A stretch of 64,000 bases of DNA. Origin: Haemaphysalis longicornis (lineage: Eukaryota > Arthropoda > Arachnida > Ixodida > Ixodidae). Made by a program: the position numbers and the translations under genes. Position 1 is the first letter of the stretch, and each line of letters begins with the position of its first letter. The notes beneath the pieces are model-generated. The model saw only the letters and a program-made list of their open reading frames with translations. It did not search any database and was not told where the DNA came from. Where the stretch lies: contig CM023453.1 in the NCBI GenBank assembly GCA_013339765.2, forward strand, positions 91,605,767 to 91,669,766. Direction: 5' to 3'. This document shows, piece after piece, positions 32,909 to 42,998 of the stretch.

Positions 32909-34580
32909 CTATTATCCACTAATTTTCAATCTGGCCCTTCCGGACTCACCCCATCAACTCGACGCCAACCCGCACGTTCATCAAGCGCTTTACGCCGATG
33001 ACATCTCAATATGAACAGTAACTGACTCCATAGAAAAAACTCAAGACTCACTTCAACAGGCCACGGATGTCGTTTACAAAAATGCCTCATCAATCGGGCT
33101 TCAATGCTCACCACAAAAATCCGAACTTATCGTCGTTCGTAAACATCCCCCTGCTTCACACACTGAACCAATTCGTTTTCACCTCGACGGCCATACCATA
33201 CGACCCAGCTCCTCACTTTAGATTTTTGGCCTTATTATCCAGGCCAACACACGTAATGATAAAACTTTATTGAAGCTCTCCGAGGTGTTTCACCAAGTCT
33301 CCAACATGATTCGACGCGTTTCTAACCGCTGCCGGGGCATGAAGGAGAAAGATCCCAATCGACTGGTTTAAGCTCTGCTGATTTCGTGAGTAATTGATGT
33401 ACCACCTTACCTTACCCTCACCAAAATTGACACAGAAACCATTGATCGATTAATCCACAAAGCTTTTAAGCAAGTATTAAATCTACTTATGACCACTTCA
33501 ACGGCCCGTTTCCTACAATTTGGCCTTCACAATACGGTATCCGAGCTTATCGAAGGCCACCTATCAAGCCAACGGCTCCGTTTAACGCAAACACCTGAGG
33601 GGCTAGTCCTCCTAAAATGTCACAATATCACATGCCCGCAATCTACTGTCTGTCAACCTGTCCTTGACCATTGGAGAAGTAACATCCGGGTTCACCCTGT
33701 ACCGAAAACTATGCGCCCTGACCTCCATCCCTGTCACCTACACGCCCGAAGCCAAACACATGAGAATATTTATGGACAAATAACAGATGTCGCTTATACG
33801 GATGCTAATACCTACCCGAATGGTCAACACAAAGTATCCACTGTCACCACAAAGGGCGCCCTCATTACCTTGTGCATCAATGAAGACATCATCAACCTGG
33901 GTTGCCGAGGAGGTAGCTATCTCCGTAGCCCTCATACATACGAAGTACCCAATCATTATCACGGATTCCCAAGCTGCCTGCCGAAGCTTCTTAGCCGGGA
34001 GGGTGGCGGTCTCATCTCCACAGTAGCGCTTGATATACTACTGAAGCTAAAGGATCAAAAAAGATGTGCCGGACATATACATCATGTGGACACCGGGGCA
34101 CGAGTTTCTAGAGGGTAATATGGCGACTGACGCCGCTTCCCGAGATCATTCCAACCGGGCAAAGCACAAGCCACTCCCCCGCCGATGTTCCCACCTATCC
34201 CACGACGTACCAGGGACATATTGGAACATTACAGATTGAGCAGACGAAAATATCTACCTCCTCATCCACAACTCACCAAAGAAGAAGCAACGCAGTTAAG
34301 AAGATTCCAAACTAACTCTTTCCCGCACGCCTCACAGTTGCACATGATTCATCCCAGTCTGTACAGTTACGACTGCCAATTCTGCGGCACCCCCAACACT
34401 CTCGACCACATGGTGTGGGAGTGCAAGGGTGTGAAAAAAGCCAGGTCCTGGATGACCAGCGCGGCCTCCAGGGGACGCCACCTTCTAGGGACGCCACCCA
34501 CCTGTGATGGTCAACGCCACTACACTGAAGATCATCCAGCGCTCAATTTTCTTTTTATAGGAATCAATAAACGTTTATTC
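32909..34580 (+). pseudogene. I-like LINE ORF2 (RT end, RNase H, zinc motif)
   Basis: Plus strand, 5' truncated within the RT: HQALYADDISI carries the YADD active site near 32975-33010 and is followed by a TGA. RT thumb sequence continues in several frames. RNase H is seen as AYTDANTYPNG (33795), TWVAEEVAIS and PIIITDSQAACRSF (33787-34026 frame), and EGNMATDAASR (about 34115). The C-terminal zinc motif CQFCGTPNTLDHMVWEC lies at 34376-34425. The unit ends at AATCAATAAACGTTTATT near 34562-34580. Many frameshifts and stops. Confidence 0.88.
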
Positions 34581-34589
34581 CTCCTCCCG

Positions 34590-35107
34590 CTCTTCTCTGC
34601 TCCTGGCCATTCGTCACTGATGGGCAACAACATTGCTCATCATCAAGCCTGCGCCCTCTCTGTCCAGGCTTCCGAGGAGACCACATCTTCAGTTCCGCTC
34701 GTAACATATCAAGACATCACGCAATATTACCGGTCTGACAGAAAACACTTTCCTCCCCCTCACCCTGCACTCTCCAAGGAAGAAGAATCGCTGCTCTGCA
34801 GACTACAAACCAATACCTTTCCTCACCCAGTTCGCCTGAATCGTACGTTTCCAACTCAATACTCTGCTGAATGCCAGTTTTGTTCACAACCAGGAAACTC
34901 TACCTCATATTATAATACAGTGTGGGTGCAATACCAAACTTCCACCTTTCCGATGTCCTCTTCCCACCCCTGAGCTGTGGGAGAACCTGGTGATGTGCGA
35001 CCATCTGGACGTACAGCAGCTCCTGGCATCCAGAGCGAAGGCTCTCTGCTCACCTCATGGATTCCCGGACTAGGGAACCACTCCCACTTTAGAAAGCTCA
35101 AATAAAC

Positions 35108-35110
<3 letters not shown>
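34590..35110 (+). pseudogene. Second I-like LINE 3' fragment
   Basis: Directly after the first LINE end comes another copy of the same region: APGHSSLMGNNIAHHQA (end of RNase H), LVTYQDITQYYRSDRKHFPP and a zinc motif CQFCSQPGNSTSYY near 34873-34915. It closes with CAAATAAACGTTTC at about 35097-35110 and a long CT run. The two fragments are related but not identical, so this is a second insertion or a tandem retrotransposition product and not a local duplication. Confidence 0.8.

Positions 35111-35193
<83 letters not shown>
35111..35193. repeat. (CT)n microsatellite
   Basis: An uninterrupted CT dinucleotide run of about 82 bp at the 3' end of the LINE fragment. On the minus strand it produces an artificial Glu/Arg reading frame. 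Confidence 0.97.
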
Positions 35194-35196
<3 letters not shown>

Positions 35197-35861
35197 CACG
35201 TGCCGGCGTTGCACTGCCACATTTTGCGTTTACTATCATAAAAACCAACCCAAAGGGCGTCCTTAACTAAAGGAACGCGGGCGCTGCCACTTAATTACGT
35301 ATTTGTCCTCAAATGCACTTATATTTTTCTTTGCACTAAACAATGGGAACATGTATGACAAGCGCCAGCGTTTCACCCGTTTAGAATGCTTATGACTATA
35401 TAAACCGCTTGGCTTTTGAAGCCTCTGGGGTACGCCGAGAACACCAGCGTTACCCTGGGACGCCGCCTAGGTGCTGTATATATTTGGGTCGAGCGAGCGA
35501 GCTACGACGACAAGGCGAGCGCCTAAATAGCTCTGCACTTAAAAATTATTAAGGGAGAGAGGCTGTAAAGAGTGCATTTTAAGTGCAGAGAACTTTAGGC
35601 GCTCGCTCGACCCAAATATATAGAGCACCTAGGCGGCGTTCCGGGGTAACGCTGTTGTTCGCGGCGTACCCCAAAGGCTTCGAAAGCCAAGCGGTTTATA
35701 TAGTCATAAGCGTTCGAAACTCGTGAAACGCTGGCGCTTGTCACATCTTCCAGTTGTTTAGCGCAAAGAAATCTATAGGTACATTTGAGGACAAATATAC
35801 GTAATTAACCGGCAGGATAGTAAACGCAAAATGTGGCAGTGCAACGCCGGCATGTGCGGAG
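35193..35861. repeat. Long hairpin with 32-bp loop
   Basis: TCCGCACGTGCCGG at 35193 is matched by CCGGCATGTGCGGA ending at 35861. The arms (352 and 285 bp) pair almost throughout down to GCACTTAAAA / TTTTAAGTGC around a loop at 35545-35576. The length difference is mostly an extra roughly 50 bp in the left arm near 35225-35290. This is the core of the foldback element. Confidence 0.9.
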
Positions 35862-36035
35862 AAAAGCACTAAGAGAACAGGACTTCCGCTGGCGTAGTTT
35901 CAGGAAGGGCACTGCGAAGGCGGGAAATTGGAATTACATTTGGTGGTAACAGTGAGGGGAGGACGGCGCTACAGCCCGTTATGGCGAATCACTGCTCTGC
36001 ACTTCCGGCAGCTTTCACACTGAGTAGAACAGCTT

Positions 36036-36484
36036 CAATTTTTTTAAAGACAAACGTCCTTGCTCCCTCCCCCGATATTTGCTTTGGGGCGTACCCAGCA
36101 AAGCCCTCTGCTCGACGTCCGTGGTGCCTGGCTTTGTCCTAAGGTGCTGCTGCAAAGAGTCTCATAACAATCACTCGTAGACGCGAACAACGACTACTGC
36201 CTGATAATTTCTTGGAAAGTGGCGGGCGGCGCTCAGCGATTTCTTGAGTTCTTGTAAAATTCGGGGTGGCAGCTGACATCAAATTTTGTATTTGGCTTTT
36301 TTGTGCCATTTATTTGTCTTTTTTGCCATTTGGGTTTTCATGCCAATATTCGTGGCTGTTTGTATTGTGGTGTTAATACGTGGGCCATTATGTAAACCGT
36401 ACGTTCGGGTATACTCAGTTACCGTGTTGGTTTTATTTATATTTTGTTTGGGCTCCAGGGGTTGGAAAAGTCATTACGTTGATT
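36036..36484. other. No recognised feature
   Basis: Intron 6 sequence between the foldback element and the SINE fragment. A plus-strand open frame at 36286-36486 is rich in hydrophobic residues because the DNA is T-rich. Confidence 0.5.
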
Positions 36485-36606
36485 AATTGTAGGGTTTAAC
36501 GCGCCGACGCAACGTAGGCGATAAGGCACGCCGTACTGGTGAACTCCGGGTTAATTTTGACCACCTGGAGATCTTTAACGTGCGCCGAAATTTCGTACAC
36601 ACGGGC
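36485..36606 (-). mobile_element. Ruka-type SINE 3' fragment
   Basis: On the minus strand it reads GTACGAAATTTCGGCGCACG, the block after the head, then CCAGGTGGTC, CCGGAGTTCACC, GTGCCTTATCGCC and GGCGCGTTAAACCCTACAAT, in the same order as the copy at 10164-10400. The tRNA-like head is absent, so this is a partial copy. Confidence 0.8.
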
Positions 36607-37667
36607 GGTGGAAATGTCATTACGTGATTGTGGGAGATTTTGTGCAGGTCAGCGGTCTTTTTCGCTGTTGAAAACGTTCCTGACACCTGTGGTTGTACGT
36701 TTCGCCATGTGTAGACTCATGACTTCGGTCTAATTCTGCTGTTCTACAAGACCGAGTTTTAATCTTCTGGACATGCCGGACATCATTTTACAAACCAATG
36801 ACTTCATATGCACCGCACGTCTTGTGGTTTAGTACGCAGTTTTGATCAACCACGCATTCAGCAAACAACTCCTAATATAGAGCAAGCCATTTATGTGTCA
36901 ACCGATGAAATATTCCTTTTATCGGCGTTGAATGCCTTCACGCAAACTCGGTGTGTGCGTTTGCTTGCTTCGAGAGCGCCATCAATACTGAAAAGAGGGA
37001 ACGGTAATGATATAACTGAAAAAAGGGTAACTAATGATATCACCAACAAAGAATCAGACGCATATGCAGTTTTTTTGCGAGTAAATTGGTGAGGTTACTT
37101 CATGTGCTCTTGTAATCTTGCATGTCTGAAAAACACAAGTTTGGGGTATCTGAAGTAGACAGTGTTCCTAATAGAACCATCGGCCCTCAGAGATGACCGG
37201 TGTATGTTCATAAATTCAGAAATGCGCCTTGCTGTGAGTGACTGGACAACCTGTTTCCTACGCAGGAGCAGACGGTTCACGTAAACGTTGTCTTTAAATT
37301 CGTGTTAATCCAGAGGTGGAATGGAAGATGCTATACCGCATGAAGCTGCTACTTGTTTACTGCATCCCAAATAATCCAATGTTCTCAGACGTTCGAAAAG
37401 TTGCCCTGTGAAGTGGGGACGCTCATCTTTGCACCCACCTCCAAAATGGCAGATATTTGAATTTTTCCACCTTCTAACAAACAAGGAATTTGCGTTTTGA
37501 GGTTGCACACGGAACAAGACGCACGCCGTGCTGGACGCCCACTAATTGATCAAGGTCCCAACATTATCATCCCTAATGTACCTCGAAATTTGCTGAGCGC
37601 GGTAGTTTTTGCTCTTGCCTAAGTCAGAAGCCTACTCACTCACAAAGGTGAACAGACTGCAACTTAC

Positions 37668-37917
37668 CAATGAGAAGAGGCCTGGGAAAAGCCACGATGG
37701 CGCAGGCGAGTGACTGGAAACTGGAGGCCAGCGGCAGGTTCTCAAGACCTAGGGTAGTCGACCGTGATGACCGCAATGAGCCATCAGGAAATACTGCCGC
37801 TCGCAAGGCTGTATAGTAAGGGTGACGCACAACTAGGAGAGCCATTGATTTCGCGGATATGAGGGATCACCATAGACCGAATGCCATCAGCAGGAAGGAT
37901 ATCGCCATCACGTCCTC
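37668..37917 (-). CDS. SLC16-like exon 6: helices 9-11, with TGA and indels
   Basis: A GGCAG acceptor precedes 37917 and a GTAAG donor follows 37668. It reads EDVMAISFLLMAFGLW, then an in-frame TGA at 37867-37869, then SLISAKSMALLVVRHPYY and, after a garbled stretch, LGLENLPLASSFQSLACAIV and FPRPLLIG. Between about 37785 and 37740 the frame seems shifted by one base and then restored by an extra C, leaving about ten unlikely residues while the neighbouring frame there reads hydrophobic LIAVITVDY. The last codon is split one base in, matching E7. Confidence 0.82.
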
Positions 37918-39719
37918 CTGCCAACCATAAATCAAGGGACCACAGCGCTGAGTTTTGACAGGTAGCACGAACATCAAGAAGTCGTGCTTATACACCACAA
38001 CATCATAACAGAGAGTAGACGGGCGCTGTTATTCTTTTGTACCTTGTCTTCATGCTCGGGAAATTCACTTTTAAGATCGTCGTGACGAAGCGGGTAATTG
38101 AAATAAACCTTTAAAGAGTAAAGTTTTGCAAATTCATCAGCTGCAAGCAATAATCCTTCAATAAATGCTGGAAAACACGATTCACGTAATGGATGGTAGG
38201 GTAGTGACGTAAGTTTCATATTTTCTGCATTTTTAACTTTTTAGCTGCTGGTTTCACAGCTAAGGGAAGACGTGCAACGTTGACGTTTCAAAGCGAAAGC
38301 GCGGGGAGAGTACAAAATTACTTTCCTTTTAGAACCCTACAACGTTCTAAATTTAACCACGTGGTCTTCGAAACCACGAATTTATCGACATACCTGTCTG
38401 GAAGAGTAAGGGCGCCGTCTGTGATATGCTGCTACACCTAACTATGGTAACCTGCCATCCCTTCAAAAACAACAAGCAAATTACTCATCTTGTCGCTCGC
38501 GACCAGTTTGCGTTTTAGAATAAAAAAAATCGCTCCTCAAAAAAAAAGACAGTTCGACGTCAAATGACCCAAAAGCCCTTTCTTTACACAATACGACGCC
38601 ATTAGAAGCTTTAAAGGGATTATAAAAATGGTTTTCATTTCATGGTTGTTTTACAACAAACGTGCTAGCCTCTTTCTGGCAATCGTGCGCGGAAAAGATG
38701 TTGAAGCAGAGAGAACGAACGCGACACAGCCGTTCACGTGCCCCCCCGACGGAAATAAAAATATTTTGGGAGGTTCATTGGTGAATCTTTGGGGGTGCGG
38801 GAGAATCTTATCCCCAACTCATGTGTGGCTCGGCAAGCTGCGCACGCATTGCTGCGGATTTAAATGTCCGCCGCAGAGTGTTTCTTGTATTCCACTCACC
38901 TACCGATCCAACCGTGCTTTGCGTCGTAATAGCCTATGTCGTCAAGTTTGGTGCTCTAAGCAGGAAGGATACGACAGTACAGGAAAGACCGGGACGCCAA
39001 CCACAAACGAGTCCGGCTGGTTACCGTTCACAAGACAAGCAGGAAAAAACTTTGAAATAGAAAGAAAGGGTATGTAAAAATTGGAAGGAGAGATCGAGGA
39101 GCAAGAAAGACGGAGTAAAGGCAACTACAAAGAAAAAACCATGGATGAAAATAATGCGTAAAACAACACGTAAATAAAGATGGCTCTACAGTCGTTCACA
39201 CAATTGTGTGACCTCGAAAACGAAGTAAGACTTTTGTGGCCTTTTGGGACTGCGATGGGAACGCCTGCGACTTAAAATAGTATCCTGCCCACCGCTTTCT
39301 TGTTCCGCTGGCACCAGCACTTCGCAGTGGTCATTCCCATTGCTCCCGTACTTCACCCTGCAGTCACTCTACACTCCGTTCTACAGAGCGTAAAAGCGGT
39401 GACGGGATAAATCGACAAGCTGTGCTGCGGTCATGTCGGGTGGATTTAAAGCCAGCTGCCATTGCTTCGATTTGACGTCTCCTAGCAACTGCGGACGCAG
39501 CGCCACCAGAGGCAATGGCGCCACTGTGTCTCTGATGTCACCCCTCTGCCTTTCCGGTTGCTCGTCCTGCGTTAAGTGTAGGAATTCTCTGCCCAGTATG
39601 ACAGCACCAACCGCCTTCCACGGGGTAAGAAGGGTGGACCCGGCAGAGGGAACTCCTCTTGCACCGAACCGTTGCACCACCGGAACGGAGCCGCAATATC
39701 GTTGAAACGTTTGCCTCTT
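37918..39719. other. Intron 5, part without recognised genes
   Basis: No SLC16 exon is seen here. Open frames at 37974-38219 (-), 38628-39077 (+) and 39381-39705 (-) were examined. The last is GC-balanced and open for over 100 codons (contains WKAVGAVILGREFLHL and MTAAQLVDLSRHRFYAL) but matches nothing I know. Confidence 0.45.
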
Positions 39720-39965
39720 ATATATATATATATATATTATAGTTATATATATATATATATATTTATATATATAGGTAGTAGTAGAACTTTGAAGATGGTA
39801 GAGAACACAAGAGAAGAAGAAAACTTCGAACAAGGTATATAATATAAGGAAGAAAGAAAGAACGAAAAACACGCGCCCAGAGTGGGGACCGAACCCACCC
39901 CTTTCGATTAGATCTCGAATGCCTTACCAATTCGGCGATCTGGGGCGACTGTGTTCTCCTTCACT
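39720..39965 (-). mobile_element. tRNA-derived SINE-like unit next to (TA)n
   Basis: On the minus strand a tRNA-like head runs from about 39940 to 39880: CCCCAGATCGCCGAATTGGT (box A region) and GGGTTCGGTCCCCAC (box B), with acceptor-type ends that nearly pair. The anticodon arm TTCGA-GATCTAA-TCGAA resembles a tRNA-Arg(UCU) but lacks U33, so it is unlikely to be a working tRNA. The head is followed by unrelated sequence with CTTTCTTTCTTCC and a TA tail (39720-39772), the usual SINE plan. Confidence 0.55.
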
Positions 39966-40159
39966 TTCAGGCCTATTTATATTTACTAGAAGTGTATCTG
40001 ACCTTGAGGGTGGTAGCCAGCGCCACTCTGACTACACGGGGAGAAGGGGGCCTTCTTTTTCAACCCCCGGGGCGTGACTCGAACATCTACAGGCCTGTCA
40101 TGAGCGGGTACCTGGGCGGGAACCCTCTTATGCTACCTAGGCATCAAGGGCTGCCTCAA

Positions 40160-40175
40160 AAATTATATATATATC

Positions 40176-40206
<31 letters not shown>

Positions 40207-40263
40207 TATATATAGCTATATCTATCTATATATATATTACTATATATATATATAATATATAGT

Positions 40264-40299
<36 letters not shown>

Positions 40300-40300
40300 T
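40160..40300. repeat. (TA)n-rich microsatellite
   Basis: About 140 bp of TA repeats with occasional interruptions, close to another TA block at 39720-39772. The DNA between them includes a weak minus-strand box A/box B pair near 40070-40140 and may be a second SINE. Confidence 0.85.
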
Positions 40301-40429
40301 GTCAAAAGAGAGAGAGAGACAGGGCAAATGGAGACGGGATGCACGTGAATATGAGGAAACAACACTTTAAAATTTAAAAACGGAAACTGACATATCCAAC
40401 GCAGCTGAATTACTCGGAAGCATTAAGGT

Positions 40430-40836
40430 GGACAGGGTTTTGAATCAGTCTCGCTTTGTGTCCTCCAGGGAAAAGAAGTGATATTTTGAGGATGCAATAA
40501 ACCAGCGGTACCTGTGGCAGAACTTCCTGTCTGATATCTGGCCGGATGACAGTTGCGCGATGATTTCGCCCACTCCGTGCAGGATACAAGCAGCGCAGCC
40601 TGCCATTCGGGTAGTCCTGGGCCATCGCGTGATCCGCAAGCGTCATCCCGTAAAGTGTTGCTTACGGATGCGTACACAACGCTTGAGAGCGTGATAACGT
40701 AAATGATAGGCCTCTTCAGGAAGCTCAGCTCGCGACGGACAACGGATATAGGCGCTGTCTTCCTGGAAGGGTTGACACCGTTCGCTTCTCCATTCCTGGT
40801 ATCCATTGACTCTTGAAGTTGTACATCTTTTTCCGC
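40430..40836 (-). CDS. SLC16-like exon 5: central loop and helices 7-8, several frameshifts
   Basis: It starts after GAAAGCAG at 40836 with a charged loop (EKDVQLQESMDTRNGEANG), then RRELSFLKRPIIYVITLSSV, the normal entry to helix 7. From about 40650 the protein-like signal jumps among all three frames: GMTLADHAMAQDYPNG, then EWQAALLVSCT, then GVGEIIAQLSSGQISDRKF (an SLC16-type helix 7-8 loop with SDRK), then VPLVYCILKISLLFPGG for helix 8. At least four indels are needed. The donor is not identified; the lower boundary is approximate. Confidence 0.75.
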
Positions 40837-41099
40837 CTGCTTTCACCAGTGTAATCTTGTCCAGCGCGGGAACTCAAGGACACGCATTTCGGCAAATTGT
40901 TTCCAGGTAACGTCTGTGGCTTCGGTCTGCCGCTGAGGTAACTGTAGCGCTCATTGCGTGTTCAATGTAGTCACCTTTATGCTGTTTTCCTTCGCATGCA
41001 CTGTTAGCAGAGTGGTGTGTACAACTATTGTACCATCACTTTGTACTTTTATATCTTTATCCCCGTTGACACACTCTACGTTGCCACTCGGCTCAGGCT

Positions 41100-41289
41100 T
41101 GCTGGGCGCATTCCTCGGGTTTAGTCAGAAAAATACACCCGGCAGCAGCGTTGAGAGTCAAGCCGCCCACGATGATGAAGGTTCCGCGGAGTCCGTACTG
41201 GTCGTTGAGGTAGACAATGACGGAAGGGAACACGAAGGTGGCCAGACTACTGCCCGCCCAGTTTGATCCCGCTTGCCGACGCCCGGTAC
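41100..41289 (-). CDS. SLC16-like exon 4: helices 5-6, frameshifted
   Basis: Acceptor TTGCCAG before 41289. It continues E3 as NYFKR-YRASASGI, the conserved Arg-rich loop and start of helix 5, then changes frame near 41262 (extra A in ATCAAACTGG) to NWAGSSLATFVFPSVIVYL, NDQYGLRGTFIIVGGLTLNA and AAGCIFL. The motif YFxKRxxAxxxxxxGSS and the YGLRGTFxIxGGLTLN block are SLC16 hallmarks. The 3' boundary is unclear: no strong GT donor, and the open frame runs to a TGA near 41094. Confidence 0.82.
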
Positions 41290-41445
41290 CTGGCAACAAA
41301 GAATAGTAGCATGTACAACTGACGTGAGCGACTGAATAAAAATGAGTTGTCTTAGTTCCAGTTTTTTCAAAAAGGGGCACTATAAAAAACCGCACGACTT
41401 CACAGTGATGCTGTATACTTCTTTTCTAAGAAACAAGCAACTTAC

Positions 41446-41509
41446 CTTTTGAAGTAGTTGTTGATGGCCATACTCATTGGAGGAGATAAAACAAAACCTT
41501 GGCCCAGTC
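41446..41509 (-). CDS. SLC16-like exon 3 (64 bp), helix 4-5 junction
   Basis: A short exon with consensus splice sites: TGCGTACAG before 41509 and GTAAGTTGC after 41446. It translates without a break as GLGQGFVLSPPMSMAINNYF-KR, the end of helix 4 and the loop before helix 5. Its first two bases complete the Gly codon split at the end of E2 and its last two bases begin the Arg codon finished by E4. Confidence 0.85.
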
Positions 41510-41577
41510 CTGTACGCAGGGACAAGAATAATGCATTATAGCGCCAAAATGGCAGCGAATGCGTTGAATTTTCTTAC

Positions 41578-41768
41578 CGCCCAGAACACCGTAGCAGATT
41601 GCTATTCCGGTGAGATCGTAGAACGCAGCACACAGAAGCACTCCAACTGCGGTTGCCATAACTCCCGCCATAGCGACCGCGGCGCACGGGTGAACTTCCT
41701 CAATAGCAGCCCAGCAATGACGCCTGTCAACGCGCCGAAACAGGACATGAAAGGCCGTCACATACCCA
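41578..41768 (-). CDS. SLC16-like exon 2: helices 2-4, frameshifted
   Basis: The exon lies between a GGCTTTCAG acceptor (exon start 41768) and a GTAAGAA donor (exon end 41578). One frame reads MSCFGALTGVIAGLLLRKFT for helices 2-3; after about 41680 the signal moves to another frame, VAMAGVMATAVGVLLCAAFY and DLTGIAICYGVLGG for helices 3-4. The start is also disturbed: in the frame set by E1 there is a TGA four codons in, while another frame gives SGYVTAF. At least two indels. The final codon is split one base in, matching E3. Confidence 0.8.
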
Positions 41769-42079
41769 CTGAAAGCCGCTCGCACGTCAGCAGGACGAGT
41801 TGTTGAAATGTAGGATCGCGAAAACATGTAATACAATTGCTTGGTTACAAAGTTGGCTTATGACGTCACAGCAGGAACTTACACCGTTATAAGAACGACA
41901 CGGAGCAAGAGGGCCAGACCGGAACTATGCAAGAGACGGAAGCTGAGATCGGCCCAACTGGAGAACCTCTGCTGTGATGTTCAGCCTGATCGGCCTGACC
42001 CCGCAAAATCACGAACCACGTAATGCGGCCCTCGGAGAAACAAAAGCCATCGTGGGCATTATTTGTCGCTGGAGGGGAC

Positions 42080-42165
42080 GTCCTGGTTACATTTACAACT
42101 ATCACGACACACTAGCTTTTATAACTATCAACTAGCACACATTTACAACTATCACGACACACACC
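42080..42165. repeat. Direct repeat in intron 1 of the SLC16-like gene
   Basis: ACATTTACAACTATCACGAC occurs at about 42089 and again at about 42139, with a related AACTATCAACTAGCAC segment between them. It is a short local duplication. Confidence 0.7.
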
Positions 42166-42774
42166 TTCCGCGTGTCCATGCACCGGCGGTCGATAAATTG
42201 GATAACAACAAGGGCACATTTGACGTTTACTATTACCCACCCAGCTCGTGTGACGCACATTCACTTAAGCCTCTGAACAACAGTGGCATGCCGCCTCTAT
42301 AAAAATATGCCATGTTCTCTCACATCCTACTGAAATTCCCCCAGCCTCCTTTTCCCGTAAAGCCGTGGGATGCCGCGATACGCAGTTGCTATTGGACCTC
42401 CAGGTTTGGTTAATCATTCATTAAGCCTGCGTAAGTGGGTTGGAGTAGACGCCACCAATGGGTAGCATAACCTAAATAGCCCTGATCAGAGTAACTTGTT
42501 TTCTTCTCTCTGTCCGTTTAAAGCCTATCAAATAACATTCCATACTACTACAGAGTTACAAAAGTACTTCCATGTGTCGGAACCATTTTTTTTATCGGTG
42601 CTGGTACACATTTTTCGCGAGGTCTTGCCTTGACACTACTGCGATAAAATGTGCTGGAAGACAACGCCAATTAATTTGCCCCCATACGCGTCGGTATTGC
42701 GTGAAACGTTTTAGGGCACAGACTTTTTACAAGCACCATTATGAGCCCCATAGAGCCCATACGCACAGGCTTAC

Positions 42775-42998
42775 CGGACACGTTGGTGGCGACTCCCAGA
42801 AGGTTTGAAGGGCCACGAGGTAGCTTCTCGCGACGCCGCCATGGCGCTTACCATGGCGACGAACATGACGCTGCTGATGCGGGTTATTATCATCGTCCAG
42901 AACAGGCTCCACGCGCACGCCAGGGCTACAACCCAACTTCGCGCTGTATCCTGGTACGGTAGAGCAGGCCCATCGGCAGGTCCAGCCGGAGGCGGCAT
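42775..42998 (-). CDS. SLC16-like exon 1: N-terminus and helix 1, one extra base
   Basis: It begins at ATG 42998 (MPPPAGPADGPALP), then DTARSWVVALACAWSLFWT (helix 1) and FVAMVSAMAASREATSWPF. The exon is 224 bp against 223 bp in the intact paralogue at 12775-12997. One extra A in an A-run near 42809 turns the expected LLGVATNVSG ending into another frame. The GTAAG donor at 42774-42770 and its position are conserved with the paralogue. Confidence 0.85.

Larger units (their letters stand above)
32735..36035. mobile_element. Large foldback DNA element in intron 6, split by a LINE
   Basis: The outer arms pair: about 32735-32905 is the reverse complement of about 35880-36035 (for example TAACGGGCTGTAGCGCCGT against ACGGCGCTACAGCCCGTTA). 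Inside the right half lies a second long hairpin, 35193-35544 with 35577-35861. Together they form one palindromic element of about 1 kb into which 2.3 kb of LINE sequence (32909-35192) has been inserted between the outer and inner left arms. No transposase is seen. The whole unit sits in the last intron of the SLC16-like gene. Confidence 0.72.
31830..42998 (-). pseudogene. SLC16-like monocarboxylate transporter gene, seven exons, broken
   Basis: Minus-strand gene of the SLC16/MCT branch of the major facilitator superfamily, which moves small solutes such as monocarboxylates across the plasma membrane. Exons: E1 42775-42998, E2 41578-41768, E3 41446-41509, E4 about 41100-41289, E5 about 40430-40836, E6 37668-37917, E7 31830-32026, giving roughly 500 codons as expected for 12 helices. 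Donors of E1, E2, E3 and E6 are GTAAG, and E1-E2, E2-E3, E3-E4 and E6-E7 phases agree. Frameshifts occur in E1, E2, E4, E5 and E6, plus TGA in E6. E3 and E7 are clean. Intron 6 (5.6 kb) holds a foldback element and a LINE; intron 5 holds AT repeats. Either a duplicated pseudogene or a real gene with consensus indel errors. Confidence 0.85.

Noticed and set aside
34910..35248. 112-codon minus ORF rich in Arg-Glu
   Set aside because: Artefact of the (CT)n tract at 35111-35193.
37974..38219. 81-codon minus ORF just upstream of SLC16-like E6
   Set aside because: It lacks membrane segments and does not fit between helices 8 and 9; no matching acceptor and donor.
38628..39077. 149-codon plus ORF as a gene in intron 5
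   Set aside because: No recognisable motif and no coding bias; likely chance.
39880..39945. Functional tRNA-Arg gene on the minus strand
   Set aside because: Position 33 is A, the acceptor stem has a mismatch, and the head runs directly into SINE-like body and TA tail.
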